A stretch of DNA of 64,000 nt from Thiotrichaceae bacterium (GCA_028688145.1 JAQTYU010000016.1:1-64000), one strand, 5' to 3'; shown: positions 16,401 to 25,558, counted from the stretch's first letter. Made by a program: numbers and translations. The notes: generated by a model not told the origin, from the sequence alone.

Positions 16401-17370
16401 GCCGTTTGCCAATGCTTTGATTTCTCCGAATTTGAAAATTGAAATCGCGCCGCAAAAAATCCATGTGCAAGGCGAAGTTACCATTCCCGAGGCGACTTTA
16501 AGTCCACCTGAAAAAGAAGGCGCGGTGAATGCGTCGGATGATGTGGTAATTGTTAATAAAAACGCTAATAAAAATAAGCCTGAGCCTGAAGTTGCGCCCT
16601 CTGCGATGGCGATTTCCAGCAATGTGAATTTGATTTTTGGCGATAAGATTAGTTTTAAAGGCGCGGGTTTTAGCACTAAAATTAAGGGACGTTTACAAGT
16701 CAGCAATCAGCCGCATAAATTGACCTCGGCAAATGGTGAATTGCAGTTGGTGGACGGGCTTTATAAAGCCTATGGGCAAAATCTGAAAATTCAGCGCGGG
16801 CGGATTTTCTTCACGGGCGGCCCGATTGATAATCCGATGTTAGACGTGCGGGCGGTGCGCGAAGTGCAGGATGTGACTGCGGGGGTGAAAGTCAGCGGTA
16901 CGGCACAATCACCACAAATCGATTTATTTTCAGAGCCGATGTTAGACCAAACTAATATTTTGTCTTACATTGTGTTAGGAAAACCTGCGTCACAGGCGAC
17001 CAAGGGCGGTGATAATCAAGCCTTGTTGACGGCAATGGCTTCCTCGGCGGCAATGGATCAAGGCGATGGTTTTGCCAAGAAAATCGCAAATGATTTAGGC
17101 TTAGACGATGCAGGCATTGGCAGTAATACGCAAAATAATCCGAATGTGCCGAGCGCATCGAGCAGCACCACGAAAAGTAGTGGCATGGGCGACAGTGCGC
17201 TGACGGTCGGAAAATATTTAACCCCAGAACTTTATATCAGTTATGGGATTGGTTTGTTTGATTCGAGTACAATTTTTAAAATTCGTTATTTGCTCAGCAA
17301 ACGCTGGACATTGGAAACGCAGACGGGCACGTATAGCGGCGTTGATTTGCGTTATGGCTTGGAAAATTGA
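13480..17370 (+). CDS. tamB: Translocation and assembly module subunit TamB
   Basis: TamB is an inner-membrane-anchored, periplasm-spanning beta-rich protein that works with TamA in outer-membrane protein insertion and lipid transport. The 1296-residue product has one N-terminal membrane anchor (residues 5-30), a long series of beta-strand repeats rich in Leu, Gln and Asn (AsmA/TamB-like), and a C-terminal DUF490 domain from roughly residue 950, ending IGLFDSSTIFKIRYLLSKRW and a terminal aromatic-bearing strand. Size fits the family (1200-1350). It normally follows tamA in one operon; here tamA is 1.2 kb beyond the end of the tamB block on the opposite strand, with IS remnants on both sides of the block. 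Confidence 0.93.
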   Translation: MKRWLWRILLSIFGFVLLLCLGMFLLLWTEIGTQFLFIQAQQYVPALHVAQVRGNLLDRLELQGLTYTSPEVNFQSEQTVFAWHSSELLQGKLHLSELKLNTAKVKLPPSTSAPQPIATKPFQKPTLPEIKLPFTLQIDEVGLQKVSVQQGEQPPIEINSVVLQASAENDLNLQKIIIDLPQLKTELSGSFGLQSPHKINLNLKTTAKLPQINVIGNLQLTGDWQKITLSSDAEVSTPALSQPTYLTLKVQSDWEHATIEALDAKLLDGTLNLTGHAQWLPSVQADLTLKAENLLLTPFSPQQLPDNFRLNTNLSAELNGQKLLLKQLQLLAANLQINLHGTALLDPQNPSLDAQLTWENLHYPLKNTNKPLLVQSPQGNFKISGTPQAYQLQLASQIVGQNIPASHWKVEGAGDREQVHISKIHGDLLQGTLDIDGLLQWGLNRPTPQADWKFILVANKLDLDRQWANAPKQFSAELHTQGKLNEFLEAQVDLKHLQGQVQQYLLTALTQLSIKLPLKNPQLAEIKVQNLKVKSGDTQFTMQGEIAQNAALNWELNSPNLAQLVPQAHGKLSGKGSISGALTTPQLKAELHGQQLQFAENRLQNLLAKLEFSLQGNQPLFLQLDINEVQQGKNKVLERAQLKGTGTVGAHQLTADVILPQERIQLALQGGLNLVEQRWQGHIQNLKLVSKLLQTWQTRQNTALSLSAKQVQLAPLCLFGEDNAQLCLQATAIPQGQTSAKLQLSQINFNRLRQFLPPETQITGILNADVSANITADQRIDSKATVKISEGFIKTKIDDEVLQLNHQGGTVNLVISPQGLDAQLAFALDANNALRTKVLLPKFNRLPLKPNQVIQGDLQAHFNKFNLVPMFVPSVENVAGKLNANLQISGSLDNPQVKGLLQLQDANADVPQAGLQLKKLQLMLQGAGQDLQLNASVNSGAGQLRLQGKFNLPSVDKLNGNLSLQGERFEAVNMPFANALISPNLKIEIAPQKIHVQGEVTIPEATLSPPEKEGAVNASDDVVIVNKNANKNKPEPEVAPSAMAISSNVNLIFGDKISFKGAGFSTKIKGRLQVSNQPHKLTSANGELQLVDGLYKAYGQNLKIQRGRIFFTGGPIDNPMLDVRAVREVQDVTAGVKVSGTAQSPQIDLFSEPMLDQTNILSYIVLGKPASQATKGGDNQALLTAMASSAAMDQGDGFAKKIANDLGLDDAGIGSNTQNNPNVPSASSSTTKSSGMGDSALTVGKYLTPELYISYGIGLFDSSTIFKIRYLLSKRWTLETQTGTYSGVDLRYGLEN

Positions 17371-17379
17371 GGATAAAAC

Positions 17380-18054
17380 ATGAGCGATTCGACTTTAGAT
17401 TTACTCGAAAAACATCACCGCGATGGTCCAGAATTCGCAAAATATATGTTGATGAGTGGGCAAAAACGTTTCGATGCGAGTTTTTGGGCGGCGTGGAAAC
17501 AATGGATTATTCCTGTGTTGGGCAATCCTGCGGTGATTGCGGATTTTGGTTGTGGGCCTGCGGCATTGTTAAAATTGCTGAAAGCCTTTCATCCGCAAGC
17601 TAAATTAATTGGGGTGGAATTTGCGCCTTATATGTTGGAACATATCGACCCTAAAATGTTTCAGGTGATTGCGCACGATTTGCATTTGCCCAATTTGCCG
17701 CTGGAAGATAACAGCGTTGATGTGATTGTGAGCACGCACACTTTGCATGAGTTAAATCAGCCTGTGCGTTTATTGGAATCGGTGCATCGCTGTTTGAAAG
17801 TCGGCGGGCGTGCAATGTTGATTGATTGGGTGCGTGTGCCTTTGCCAAAATATTTGGAAATTCAGAACGAAACTAACGTGCTCGAGAAAGATGAAGCGGG
17901 TTTAGAAGATGTGTTCGTGCATTTTATGGAACACAATCGTTATGCGCGTGAAGATATTGATTGGTTATTGAAGCAGTTGGGCTTTAATATTTTGGAAAGC
18001 GTCACTTTAGAAAAGCCGCAGTTTGCGCGCTGGGTGGTGGAAAAGGTCGCTTAG
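17380..18054 (+). CDS. Class I SAM-dependent methyltransferase
   Basis: The 224-residue protein has a Rossmann-fold methyltransferase domain. Motif I is ADFGCGPAALLKLL (about residues 54-67), the acidic end of strand 2 is in LIGVEFAPYMLEHI, and VIVSTHTLHELNQP then GGRAMLIDWVRVP complete the core. It resembles ubiquinone/menaquinone-type methyltransferases, but no substrate can be assigned. It starts nine bases after tamB with GAGG before ATG, so it is probably co-transcribed with tamB and moved with it in the proposed inversion. Confidence 0.82.
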   Translation: MSDSTLDLLEKHHRDGPEFAKYMLMSGQKRFDASFWAAWKQWIIPVLGNPAVIADFGCGPAALLKLLKAFHPQAKLIGVEFAPYMLEHIDPKMFQVIAHDLHLPNLPLEDNSVDVIVSTHTLHELNQPVRLLESVHRCLKVGGRAMLIDWVRVPLPKYLEIQNETNVLEKDEAGLEDVFVHFMEHNRYAREDIDWLLKQLGFNILESVTLEKPQFARWVVEKVA

Positions 18055-18105
18055 TTTTTTAAAAAAGCCTCAAGCTCCTAAACAAGAATCAAGTAGGGTG
18101 GGCAT

Positions 18106-18595
18106 TCATTGTCCACCCACTGGATCACTTAATCTGTCACGGTGGGCACAGACTCTGCCTTCCCTGTAAAGTTCTCCCAAGAAGGTCTCGATTCCCCGAC
18201 GCAAGCAGTAGAGTTCTTTCGGATACAAGATTTCATCGATTAGACTTATCACCAGAACATCAAACTTCGCCTCATTCAAACGCATACGCATGGCGGTGGG
18301 TAAGCCTGCAAGTTTTATCGAGTGAAGTCACTTGAGTACCGACGGTGTTAGTCTTTGAAGCTTTCTATCTGGATTAGCTCTTTACCTTGAATTAACCCTA
18401 CGCTTTTTTAATATGAGAGACTTTCCTGTCTGTTTTGTCTTCCATATAATACTTTTAGGCGTTACGCAGTTGAATCGGTAACTGTTTGATTTTTCTGGAA
18501 ACACGATTATACAGTGCACAATGGTAACTCATTGTAAATAAACGAATTAGTGTTTCAACCACGTAAATCCTAACATTATAAGTCCTTAACTTAAT
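18106..18595 (-). pseudogene. IS4-type transposase remnant and element end, minus orientation
   Basis: On the minus strand about 70 codons up to 18330 read LAGLPTAMRMRLNEAKF then DVLVISLIDEILYPKELYCL and RRGIETFLGELY, matching the C-terminal catalytic region of IS4-type transposases (LLTSL.D...YP..ELY..RW.IE). Frame breaks occur upstream. Segment 18377-18442 matches the window's first 66 bases, and 18577-18595 carries the presumed terminal repeat CTTAACTTAATGTCAGTG. A MITE has inserted at 18456-18570 inside this remnant. Next to it, 18096-18118 is a short GGGTGG..CCACCC palindrome. Length and decay show it is inactive. Confidence 0.7.
18456..18570 (-). mobile_element. MITE-like element, copy B
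   Basis: A 115-bp copy of the element at 4614-4726 in reverse orientation, with ends TAGGCGTTACGCAGTTGAA and TTTCAACCACGTAAATCCTA. Comparison with the uninterrupted homologous segment at 66-90 shows that it was inserted into the older IS end, which gives a relative age. A clear target duplication could not be made out. Confidence 0.75.
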
Positions 18596-18623
18596 GTCAG
18601 TGCCTTAGGGGTGCAGTCAGATT

Positions 18624-20423
18624 TTACAAATCAGGCCCAATGGTGACATGCAGCCGCAACGGTTTACCGGGTTCACTCAGCGCGGTTGCCACATCTACCC
18701 GAATCAAGCCGACGGGCGATTGCCAACGCACCCCCACCCCTGTGCCATGTTTTAAGGGCGTGTTAAAACTATTCAGCGCGTTGCCCACATCATAAAATGC
18801 CGCTAGGCTCCATTTGTCTAAAATACGGTGCTCATATTCCGCACTGCCCACCAGCAAGTTTTTTGCGCCAATCACTTGCCCCGCCGCATTTTTTGAACCC
18901 AAGGAATTGTAATCATAGCCGCGCACACTGCGATCCCCGCCCGCAAAAAAGCGCACGGACACAGGCAATTCATTAAAATCGCCCGATAAATTTTGCGGAA
19001 TGTAGGTATAACCCATGTCGCCCCGCAATAATATCCGCCCTGATTCACCGATTGAGCGAATCACAATCCCGCTCAATTTAGTTTGCACAAAACTGGTGTT
19101 TGAAACCACTTTATCCATTGCGCCGCGCAAATCCCACTGCACTTTCTGCCCTCGGCGGGTGTAAATGCGGTCGTCTGCTTGCACATAAGTCCAGCTTAAG
19201 GTGGGCATTAATAAGCGCGAATGCCCATCTTCTCCCGCGATGCTGTAACGCTCGTCGCGGTATTCCAACGCCAATAATTCGCGCACTTTGACATCGCCCC
19301 ACAAAGTGCGATTTTGATTCAAGCCCGCGCTGGCGATTAAAGTTTTATTGTCACTGGTTTTAGTGTGTTCGTCTTTATAGCCCGTACTGATCGCATAAAA
19401 ATCATCTTTATTGCTGCCCGTCGGAATGTAATAACGTGCCGTGGCAGCATTGCGAATTTGGGAGAGTTGCGCGTCCAAACTGAAACGATGCCCCCAGCGA
19501 TTAATTTGCCGCCGTTCCCAACCCAAACTACCCCGTGGTCCTGTGTCGGTGCCGTAACCAATGCCCGCATAATATTTGTTTAAAGGACGGGGTTTGAGTT
19601 TCACGGTGATAGGAATTTCACTGTGCTGCGGGTCAGGGCGCGGCGCATCAATATCCACTTCTGCAAAATAATCGCTATCGACCAAGGCATTGCGGAAATT
19701 TAATAGTTGCGTGCCTGAGTAAAAGTCTTGGCTTTGGAAAGTCATAAAACGCTGTAACACCGAATCTTCAAACATGTTCTGCTTAAAGTTCACTTCGCCA
19801 AAACGCGAGCGTTTGCCCGTTTCAAAATGCAATAAAATTTGAGCCGTGCCTGCCGCCTCGTCCACTTCAACGCGCTGTTGGGTAAATTGTGCATTAAAAT
19901 AGCCGCGCTCTTCCGCTAAATTACGCAGGGCGCGTTTGCCTTGCTCATATTTACTATGCACCAGCACATCATTTATTTTTAAGGGGAATTTTGCCGCTTG
20001 GGCTTGCAGTTCAGGGTCGTCTTTACCGTCACCTAACAACAGCAACTCGATGTGCCGCAAGGTGACAGGTTTGCCTAAATCGATGCGATATTGCGCTTGC
20101 CACGGCTGTTCTTGTGCATTGGGCGCAGTTAAAACGGGAGTCACAGAAACGCTGTAATAACCAAAGGGTTGTACTGCTTTTTTGATTTCTTCAGGAGCAA
20201 GCTTGTTTAATTGTTTAATCCGATTACTGGAAAGGCGAGGTAAGGATTTTTGCTGCTCGAGGCTGAGATAGGCGAGAATATTTTTGCGTAATTCGCCATT
20301 TTCAACGCCCTCAAGATGAATCGTGACCGCATCCGCAGCCCAAACAGGCACTCCAGCAGTAAACAAAATCGTCCCACACAGTGCGTATAAGGCGACTTTG
20401 TTCAATCTCCTACCTTTCAACAT
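18624..20423 (-). CDS. tamA: Autotransporter assembly complex protein TamA
   Basis: TamA is an outer-membrane Omp85-family barrel that partners TamB. The 599-residue product has a signal peptide (to VWA-A near residue 29), about three POTRA domains to residue 270, then a 16-strand barrel. The barrel carries the Omp85 loop-6 motif as FFAGGDRSVRGYDYNSLG, with VRGY corresponding to the conserved (V/I)RG(F/Y). The C-terminus ends in PLRLHVTIGPDL, with LHVTIG as the last strand. Length agrees with E. coli TamA (577). It starts six bases after a small conserved ORF and downstream of gltX, so the three probably form one transcript. Confidence 0.94.
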   Translation of the reverse strand: MLKGRRLNKVALYALCGTILFTAGVPVWAADAVTIHLEGVENGELRKNILAYLSLEQQKSLPRLSSNRIKQLNKLAPEEIKKAVQPFGYYSVSVTPVLTAPNAQEQPWQAQYRIDLGKPVTLRHIELLLLGDGKDDPELQAQAAKFPLKINDVLVHSKYEQGKRALRNLAEERGYFNAQFTQQRVEVDEAAGTAQILLHFETGKRSRFGEVNFKQNMFEDSVLQRFMTFQSQDFYSGTQLLNFRNALVDSDYFAEVDIDAPRPDPQHSEIPITVKLKPRPLNKYYAGIGYGTDTGPRGSLGWERRQINRWGHRFSLDAQLSQIRNAATARYYIPTGSNKDDFYAISTGYKDEHTKTSDNKTLIASAGLNQNRTLWGDVKVRELLALEYRDERYSIAGEDGHSRLLMPTLSWTYVQADDRIYTRRGQKVQWDLRGAMDKVVSNTSFVQTKLSGIVIRSIGESGRILLRGDMGYTYIPQNLSGDFNELPVSVRFFAGGDRSVRGYDYNSLGSKNAAGQVIGAKNLLVGSAEYEHRILDKWSLAAFYDVGNALNSFNTPLKHGTGVGVRWQSPVGLIRVDVATALSEPGKPLRLHVTIGPDL

Positions 20424-20429
20424 AAGCTT

Positions 20430-20687
20430 TTATTCCATTTCGTCATCAATTTCTAAGTCGTGGCTCTGCAAATCTGTTTCCTGTAACTCGATCAGCTTGA
20501 TGATATGGCGTTTGTTAATAATATTTGGGGTGTCTTCATAATCTGATAACACCACAAAATCCTTATCCGAACGGTTTAAGGTATCGGAAAGACGTGCGCC
20601 CACATCAATGACCATAGTACCTTTCATCACCGTGCCCCCTGTTAAATAAATCATTACGTGGACACGTTTACGAGTTAGGGAATTCAT
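20430..20687 (-). CDS. Small conserved-looking protein between gltX and tamA
   Basis: An 85-residue soluble protein with a beta-rich N-terminal half (RKRVHVMIYLTGGTVMKGTM, then DVGARLSDTLNRSDKDFVVLSD) and an acidic C-terminal helix ending EIDDEME. I do not recognise the family with certainty. It lies six bases before tamA, with good coding character and a ribosome site, so it is a real gene of that operon. Nothing in it suggests export or membrane insertion. Confidence 0.7.
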   Translation of the reverse strand: MNSLTRKRVHVMIYLTGGTVMKGTMVIDVGARLSDTLNRSDKDFVVLSDYEDTPNIINKRHIIKLIELQETDLQSHDLEIDDEME

Positions 20688-20716
20688 GATTGCCTCCTTA
20701 GAAAATACGAGCTGCC

Positions 20717-22120
20717 TTAAGCAGTTGCGATCAATTTTATCGCTTGCTCTATTCTATGCACAGTACGTGCCTGTCCGATTAAATGGAGGGTGACATCAAT
20801 CGAGGGCGACATGGTGTTTCCCGTCACTGCAACGCGCAAGGGCTGTGCGACTTTGCCTAGCTTCAATTCAAGCTGTTCTGCAACCTGATGAATAACCGCA
20901 TGAATAGTCTCATTATTCCACTCAGTGAGTGCAGAAAATTGATTTTTTAAGGCGGTTAATGTTGGAATTACGTCAACGGTGAGATTTTTCTGTACCGCTT
21001 TTTCATCATATTTAACATCTTCAAAGAAGAAACGGCTGTTTAATGCCATTTCTTTTAAGGTTTTAGCGCGTTCCGCCTGTGCCTTAACAATTTCCACCAA
21101 AGGCGCGCCTTGTGTGGGGTCAATACCGAGTTTCTGAAATTGGAAAGCAAGGTGTTCTGCCACATATTCAGGGGCTAATGTCTTAATATAGTGCTGATTG
21201 AGCCATAATAGCTTTTCAGTGTTAAAAGCAGAAGGTGCACCGTTGACATCTTCCAAAGCAAATAAATCAATCATCTCTTGGCGCGAGAAAATTTCTTGAT
21301 CGCCATGTGACCAGCCCAAGCGCACTAAATAATTCAACAAAGCTTCGGGCAAAAAGCCATCTTCTTGATAATTAAGCACACTCACTGCGCCGTGACGTTT
21401 GGAAAGGCGTTGTCCGTCGTTGCCAAGAATCATGGGGACGTGGGCATATTGGGGCAATTCTGCGCCGAGCGCGGCAAGAATATTCATTTGGCGCGGGGTA
21501 TTGTTTAAATGGTCGTCGCCACGAATCACTTGCGTGACTTTCATGTCCCAATCGTCAACGACCACGGTGAAATTATAGGTCGGCGTGCCATCGGAACGGG
21601 CGATGATTAAATCATCTAATTCGGTGTTTTTAAAGACGACTTTGCCTTTGATTAAATCTTGTACGACGACTTCGCCATCTTCAGGATTTTTGAAACGCAC
21701 CACAGGCTGAATGCCTTCGGGCGGCGTGCTCGGGGGATTGTGGCGGCAATGTCCATCGTAACGGGGTTTTTCTTTATTGGCTTGTTGCTGTTCGCGCAAT
21801 GCGTCGGTGCGTTCTTTGGTGCAATAGCAATAATAGGCTTTGTCTTCGTCGAGTAATTTTTGAATCACTTCGCGATAACGATCAAAGCGTTTGGTTTGAT
21901 AATACACGCCTTCGTCATGTTGTAAGCCGAGCCAAGTCATACCTTCTAAAATGGCATCGACTGAGGCTTGCGTGGAGCGTTCAAGGTCAGTGTCTTCAAT
22001 GCGTAAAATAAATACGCCGTTGTATTTACGCGCATAAAGCCATGAAAATAAAGCGGTACGCACCCCGCCAACATGCAAATATCCCGTAGGACTGGGGGCA
22101 AAACGTGTACGAACAGTCAT
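20717..22120 (-). CDS. gltX: Glutamyl-tRNA synthetase
   Basis: GltX charges tRNA-Glu and is a class I synthetase. The 467 residues contain the HIGH-type motif in [15 protein letters not shown] (residues 9-23), the zinc-type cysteine cluster region YYCYCTKE..C, the [18 protein letters not shown] segment [17 protein letters not shown], and the KMSKS-type motif [10 protein letters not shown]. The C-terminal anticodon-binding domain is complete. Length is standard. A short paralogue, gluQ, is found at 62445-63347. It is the first gene of a probable operon with the 85-residue ORF and tamA. Confidence 0.97.
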   Translation of the reverse strand: MTVRTRFAPSPTGYLHVGGVRTALFSWLYARKYNGVFILRIEDTDLERSTQASVDAILEGMTWLGLQHDEGVYYQTKRFDRYREVIQKLLDEDKAYYCYCTKERTDALREQQQANKEKPRYDGHCRHNPPSTPPEGIQPVVRFKNPEDGEVVVQDLIKGKVVFKNTELDDLIIARSDGTPTYNFTVVVDDWDMKVTQVIRGDDHLNNTPRQMNILAALGAELPQYAHVPMILGNDGQRLSKRHGAVSVLNYQEDGFLPEALLNYLVRLGWSHGDQEIFSRQEMIDLFALEDVNGAPSAFNTEKLLWLNQHYIKTLAPEYVAEHLAFQFQKLGIDPTQGAPLVEIVKAQAERAKTLKEMALNSRFFFEDVKYDEKAVQKNLTVDVIPTLTALKNQFSALTEWNNETIHAVIHQVAEQLELKLGKVAQPLRVAVTGNTMSPSIDVTLHLIGQARTVHRIEQAIKLIATA

Positions 22121-22222
22121 CTTGATTTCAAACCTACTATTTTTGAAAAAGCCATTATAGCAGCTTATTTTTGGGGGAGTGCATCCTGAAGGACTGCCAG
22201 TCCTAAATCATAATTGACTCGA

Positions 22223-22338
22223 GACTTGCTAGGTTTTGAAAAACCAGCAAGTCTGATTGAGCGGGAAAATAAGTTTTACTGGAGGTGTATGGCGTTCTTT
22301 AAAAAACTGACGGCTTATTAAAACCTGTCAGCTTTTTT
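22223..22338 (-). terminator. Two hairpins after the AcoR-like gene
   Basis: The first structure downstream of the activator gene is at 22301-22338, where CTGACgG and CcTGTCAG pair and the stem is followed by TTTTTT on the minus strand, giving a good intrinsic terminator. A second perfect-looking stem (GACTTGCT..AGCAAGTC) lies at 22223-22253, and might serve as a back-up or belong to the gltX upstream region. Confidence 0.65.
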
Positions 22339-22349
22339 CATTTCAAAGA

Positions 22350-24359
22350 CTAACCCACGCTGGGCAAAGCAATCCCATGTTTTTTCATCTTGCGATACAA
22401 AGTATTGCGGCTCATTTTCAGGCTCGAAGCAGTGTTGGTAATATTCCAACGGAAACGCTCCAACTCTTGCATAATCGCAGTGCGTTCCGCAGAATCCAGC
22501 ACATTATCATGGGTCAATTGTTCCACGGGCGCGGCAATGCTCAAAGTCGGCGGCAATTGATAATTTGCAGGACTGTGGCGAAATTGCTGCTGACTGATTT
22601 CGCTGGGGAAATCACCCATCCGCAACACCCCGCCCGAACACAATGCCAACGCCGTGCGAACCACATTGCGCAGCTGGCGAATATTGCCTTGCCAAGGAAA
22701 ATTCAGCAGCATTTGAAAGGCATCGGCTTCAATTTCAATCAAGCCTTCTTCCATATTTTCTGCGGACAACATGCGCCGAATTAAATCTTCCTTATCCGCA
22801 CGTTCACGCAGCGCGGGCAAAGTCAAACTCACGCCATTCAAACGGTAATACAAATCTTCGCGGAAAATATCTTGTTCAATCAGCTGGTGCAAGTTGCGAT
22901 GCGTCGCGCTGATAATATTCAAATCCACAGGAATCGGCACTTCACAGCCCAAAGGTAGCACTTCTTTTTCTTCTAAAACGCGCAATAAACGGGTTTGCAA
23001 TTGGGAAGGCATGTCGCCAATTTCATCTAAAAACAGCGTGCCGCCATTGGATTGCAGAATTTTCCCGCGCATTCCTTCGCGCCGTGCGCCTGTGAACGCG
23101 CCATGTTTATAACCAAACAATTCACTTTCAATTAAAGATTCAGGAATGGCGGCGCAGTTCAAAGCAACGAAAGGTTTACTGGCGCGCGCGCTGGCTTGGT
23201 GAATCGCTTTGGCGAACACTTCCTTACCTGTGCCCGTTTCGCCTTGCAATAAAATGGGGATTTTTTTATTCACCACGCGCTGCACATAGTGCACGTTATA
23301 CGCCATGCGCGGGTCTCTGCCTGCCAAACCCAATAAACTCATGGCATCAACAGGCTGTTGTATTTCCTGGATAATGGGGGTGGTCAGCGGTTTTGCGGGC
23401 GTGCTGACCCGCACCACGCGCTGTGGCAATCGAATCGATGCCATATAAGGTTTACCGTGTACCGTTTCTTGCAAATTGAAAAAGCTGTTTGGCTCACGGT
23501 TGGCGTGATTCAGCAGCAAGGCAAGATTGGTGGTGAAAATTTCCCCAATGTGCCGCCCGATTAAATCTTTACGCTGGGCAATACCAAGGAAGCGCAGCGC
23601 GTTTTGATTGGTGGCGACAATTTGCCCGCCTTCGTTCATGGCAATAATTGCCTCGCTCCAATGCCCAATATATTCAGTGCGTTGATGAAAGCGTAATACC
23701 CAATAACGTTGGCAATGATGCAAAAATCCAAAGTGCTCAATCTGCTTGGCAGAGAGCGTGACTAAAGCATCGGTATGTTGATGAATTTGCCGAGAATCAA
23801 GCGCATTAACCGAAGAAACGTCGAGCACACCCAACAAGCTGCCGTGAATGTCGAAAATCGGGGCGGCGGAACAAGTCAGTTGAATATGACGGCTGCAAAA
23901 GTGTTCATCCCGATAAATGGTGACGGGTGTTTGTTCATACAAACAAGTGCCTATTCCATTTGTGCCTTCTTGATTTTCCGACCAAATCGCACCGAGTAAT
24001 AAGCCTGCCCGTTGAAAATGATCGCTTAAGGTTGGATCACCAATGTAGTTGAGAATAACCCCTTCGCTGTTGGTCAAAATCACCGAATAGCCTGAACCTG
24101 CGATGCGCTGATAAAGTTGTTCCATTTCAGCCTTGGTTACTTCACCCAGCGCGTCAATTAAGCGGTCGCGGTGATTGGTCAATTCTGCCCTTTCGACCAC
24201 AAAGGGTTCACGATTGCTGGCGGGGTCTAAACCGTAGCTTTCTAAGCAGCGTTCCCATGAGCGGATAATTTTCGGTTCGGGATTTGCGGCGTGCACTTTG
24301 TCATGTGCAACGGAAATCACACGTTGAATGTGACGGCTGGATATTTCCTCAAGCAACAT
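22350..24359 (-). CDS. acoR: AcoR-like sigma-54-dependent activator
   Basis: A 669-residue enhancer-binding protein. Residues 60-205 form a GAF sensor domain, about 215-320 a PAS-like domain, 345-575 the AAA+ ATPase, and the last 45 a Fis-type helix-turn-helix (TASSLKMSRNTLYRKMKK). Walker A is GETGTGKE from residue 373, the sigma-54 loop is GAFTGA, and Walker B is GGTLFLDEIGDMPSQLQ. This order is that of AcoR, which activates acetoin or alcohol catabolism genes; no acetoin operon lies here, so the effector and targets are unknown. The 600-bp AT-rich region upstream contains no gene. The symbol reflects architecture rather than proven orthology. Confidence 0.85.
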   Translation of the reverse strand: MLLEEISSRHIQRVISVAHDKVHAANPEPKIIRSWERCLESYGLDPASNREPFVVERAELTNHRDRLIDALGEVTKAEMEQLYQRIAGSGYSVILTNSEGVILNYIGDPTLSDHFQRAGLLLGAIWSENQEGTNGIGTCLYEQTPVTIYRDEHFCSRHIQLTCSAAPIFDIHGSLLGVLDVSSVNALDSRQIHQHTDALVTLSAKQIEHFGFLHHCQRYWVLRFHQRTEYIGHWSEAIIAMNEGGQIVATNQNALRFLGIAQRKDLIGRHIGEIFTTNLALLLNHANREPNSFFNLQETVHGKPYMASIRLPQRVVRVSTPAKPLTTPIIQEIQQPVDAMSLLGLAGRDPRMAYNVHYVQRVVNKKIPILLQGETGTGKEVFAKAIHQASARASKPFVALNCAAIPESLIESELFGYKHGAFTGARREGMRGKILQSNGGTLFLDEIGDMPSQLQTRLLRVLEEKEVLPLGCEVPIPVDLNIISATHRNLHQLIEQDIFREDLYYRLNGVSLTLPALRERADKEDLIRRMLSAENMEEGLIEIEADAFQMLLNFPWQGNIRQLRNVVRTALALCSGGVLRMGDFPSEISQQQFRHSPANYQLPPTLSIAAPVEQLTHDNVLDSAERTAIMQELERFRWNITNTASSLKMSRNTLYRKMKKHGIALPSVG

Positions 24360-24967
24360 GGTGTTACATCCTTTGGTGTTATTTATAGTAAGGACTGGTC
24401 AAACGCTACTCGGCATTTACGGTTTTTAGGCAATTTGCGTGCAAGGGGGGATTGCTTGTAAACAGCCCATGATAAAATTCAGTAATTATGTAAACTACCT
24501 AGTATTATTGTAATATTCTAGCGTATTTTTCATTTCACATAGTAATAAATATTTTACGTGATTTTTCCCTGAAAATAAATGTAAGCAATTGTAGTAACAA
24601 TATAAAAATCTTATTTTTCATTGGTATTCTACAGCTTAAAAATACTTATGAATTCGATAGCATAATATAGTAGATATATTATTAATTCATTGATATTTAA
24701 ATATTTTTATAAATAAGTTCCTTCAAAACTGTTTCAAAATTCACACAGCTATACTCCCAGTAAGTTATCGGTTAAACCTGAGACGGCACGCATCAATATC
24801 AGCTGATTACATTGTGCAGCAAGCGCACAATTGCATAATTACTTATTTAAAATTAGTATGTTGAATAAATAACTATTCTGAATAACTTTAGAAAGTTATC
24901 TTAAAATAGGCTTAAGCTTTTAGAAGTTAATCTGTTAGGATTTTCAGACACATTCAGATTTTTTGAT
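24360..24967. other. AT-rich noncoding region upstream of the activator gene
   Basis: About 600 bp with many stops in all frames and long A/T runs (24520-24760). The only structure seen is a short stem near 24812-24832 (ATTGTGC / GCACAAT). It may hold the activator promoter, but I could not place one. Confidence 0.5.
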
Positions 24968-25090
24968 AACTGCGCCCCAATCCCCTAGTTTTAAAGAAGC
25001 CCCTAAATCTCCTAAAGGGGACTTTAAAAAATAAGAAAATATTTATGTTTAATGTTTAGCCCCCTTTAGGGGGTTGGGGGCTTCTTTAAA
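24968..25090. repeat. GC-rich palindromic repeat (family R3), copy 2
   Basis: Contains TGCGCCCCAATCCCCTAG, CCCCTAAATCTCCTAAAGGG with GGACTTTAAAA, and TTTAGCCCCCTTTAGGGGGT. It ends three bases from the GNAT stop codon and could act as its terminator. Confidence 0.7.
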
Positions 25091-25093
25091 ATC

Positions 25094-25558
25094 TCATTCG
25101 TTTGTCAAAAAGTAATGCCGTGCCTGCAACTGCGTATTTTTCCAGCCCAAATGTTGGTAAAACTCCAAAGCTGCATGGTTTTCCATATCGACCAATAACT
25201 GTAGTCGCGTCACGCCATGTTCGCCTGCCCAACGCATTGCCGCTTGTAATAAAGCTTTTGCAACGCCTTGTTGTTGAAAATCTTTTATCACAATTAAATC
25301 CTCCACCCACGCCGCATAACCACCTTGTGCGGTCGAAATCACCAATTGCACACTGCACATTCCAATCGCGACATTGCGCACATTTCGCGCCACCAGTAAA
25401 TGTGTAAATTCAGGATGTTCTAGCAATAATTTCAAACCTTGTTGCTGGCGTTCTGGGTTTGGAGCAAAATCTTTTTCAATTGTAAAAAGTTCATTAAGTA
25501 ACTGACTTAATTGTAGTAAATCTTGAAAGTGGGCTTCATCGATAGTGAAAGTGGACAT
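25094..25558 (-). CDS. GNAT family N-acetyltransferase
   Basis: A 154-residue acetyltransferase of the GNAT fold, using acetyl-CoA. The core shows strand 4 (AAWVEDLIVIKDF), the acetyl-CoA loop QQGVAKALL (the Q/R-x-x-G-x-A motif), LLVDMENHAALEFYQHLGW and a final Y. These are typical motifs B, A and the C-terminal helix. The frame extends four codons upstream, but a GAGGA ribosome site sits within those codons, so the second of two adjacent ATGs (25558) is the likely start. Substrate is unknown. It is isolated, between a palindromic repeat and an IS5-type remnant. Confidence 0.82.
   Translation of the reverse strand: MSTFTIDEAHFQDLLQLSQLLNELFTIEKDFAPNPERQQQGLKLLLEHPEFTHLLVARNVRNVAIGMCSVQLVISTAQGGYAAWVEDLIVIKDFQQQGVAKALLQAAMRWAGEHGVTRLQLLVDMENHAALEFYQHLGWKNTQLQARHYFLTNE

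Noticed and set aside
22377..23999. Several plus-strand frames opposite the AcoR-like gene.
   Set aside because: Antisense shadows; composition is explained by the activator gene.
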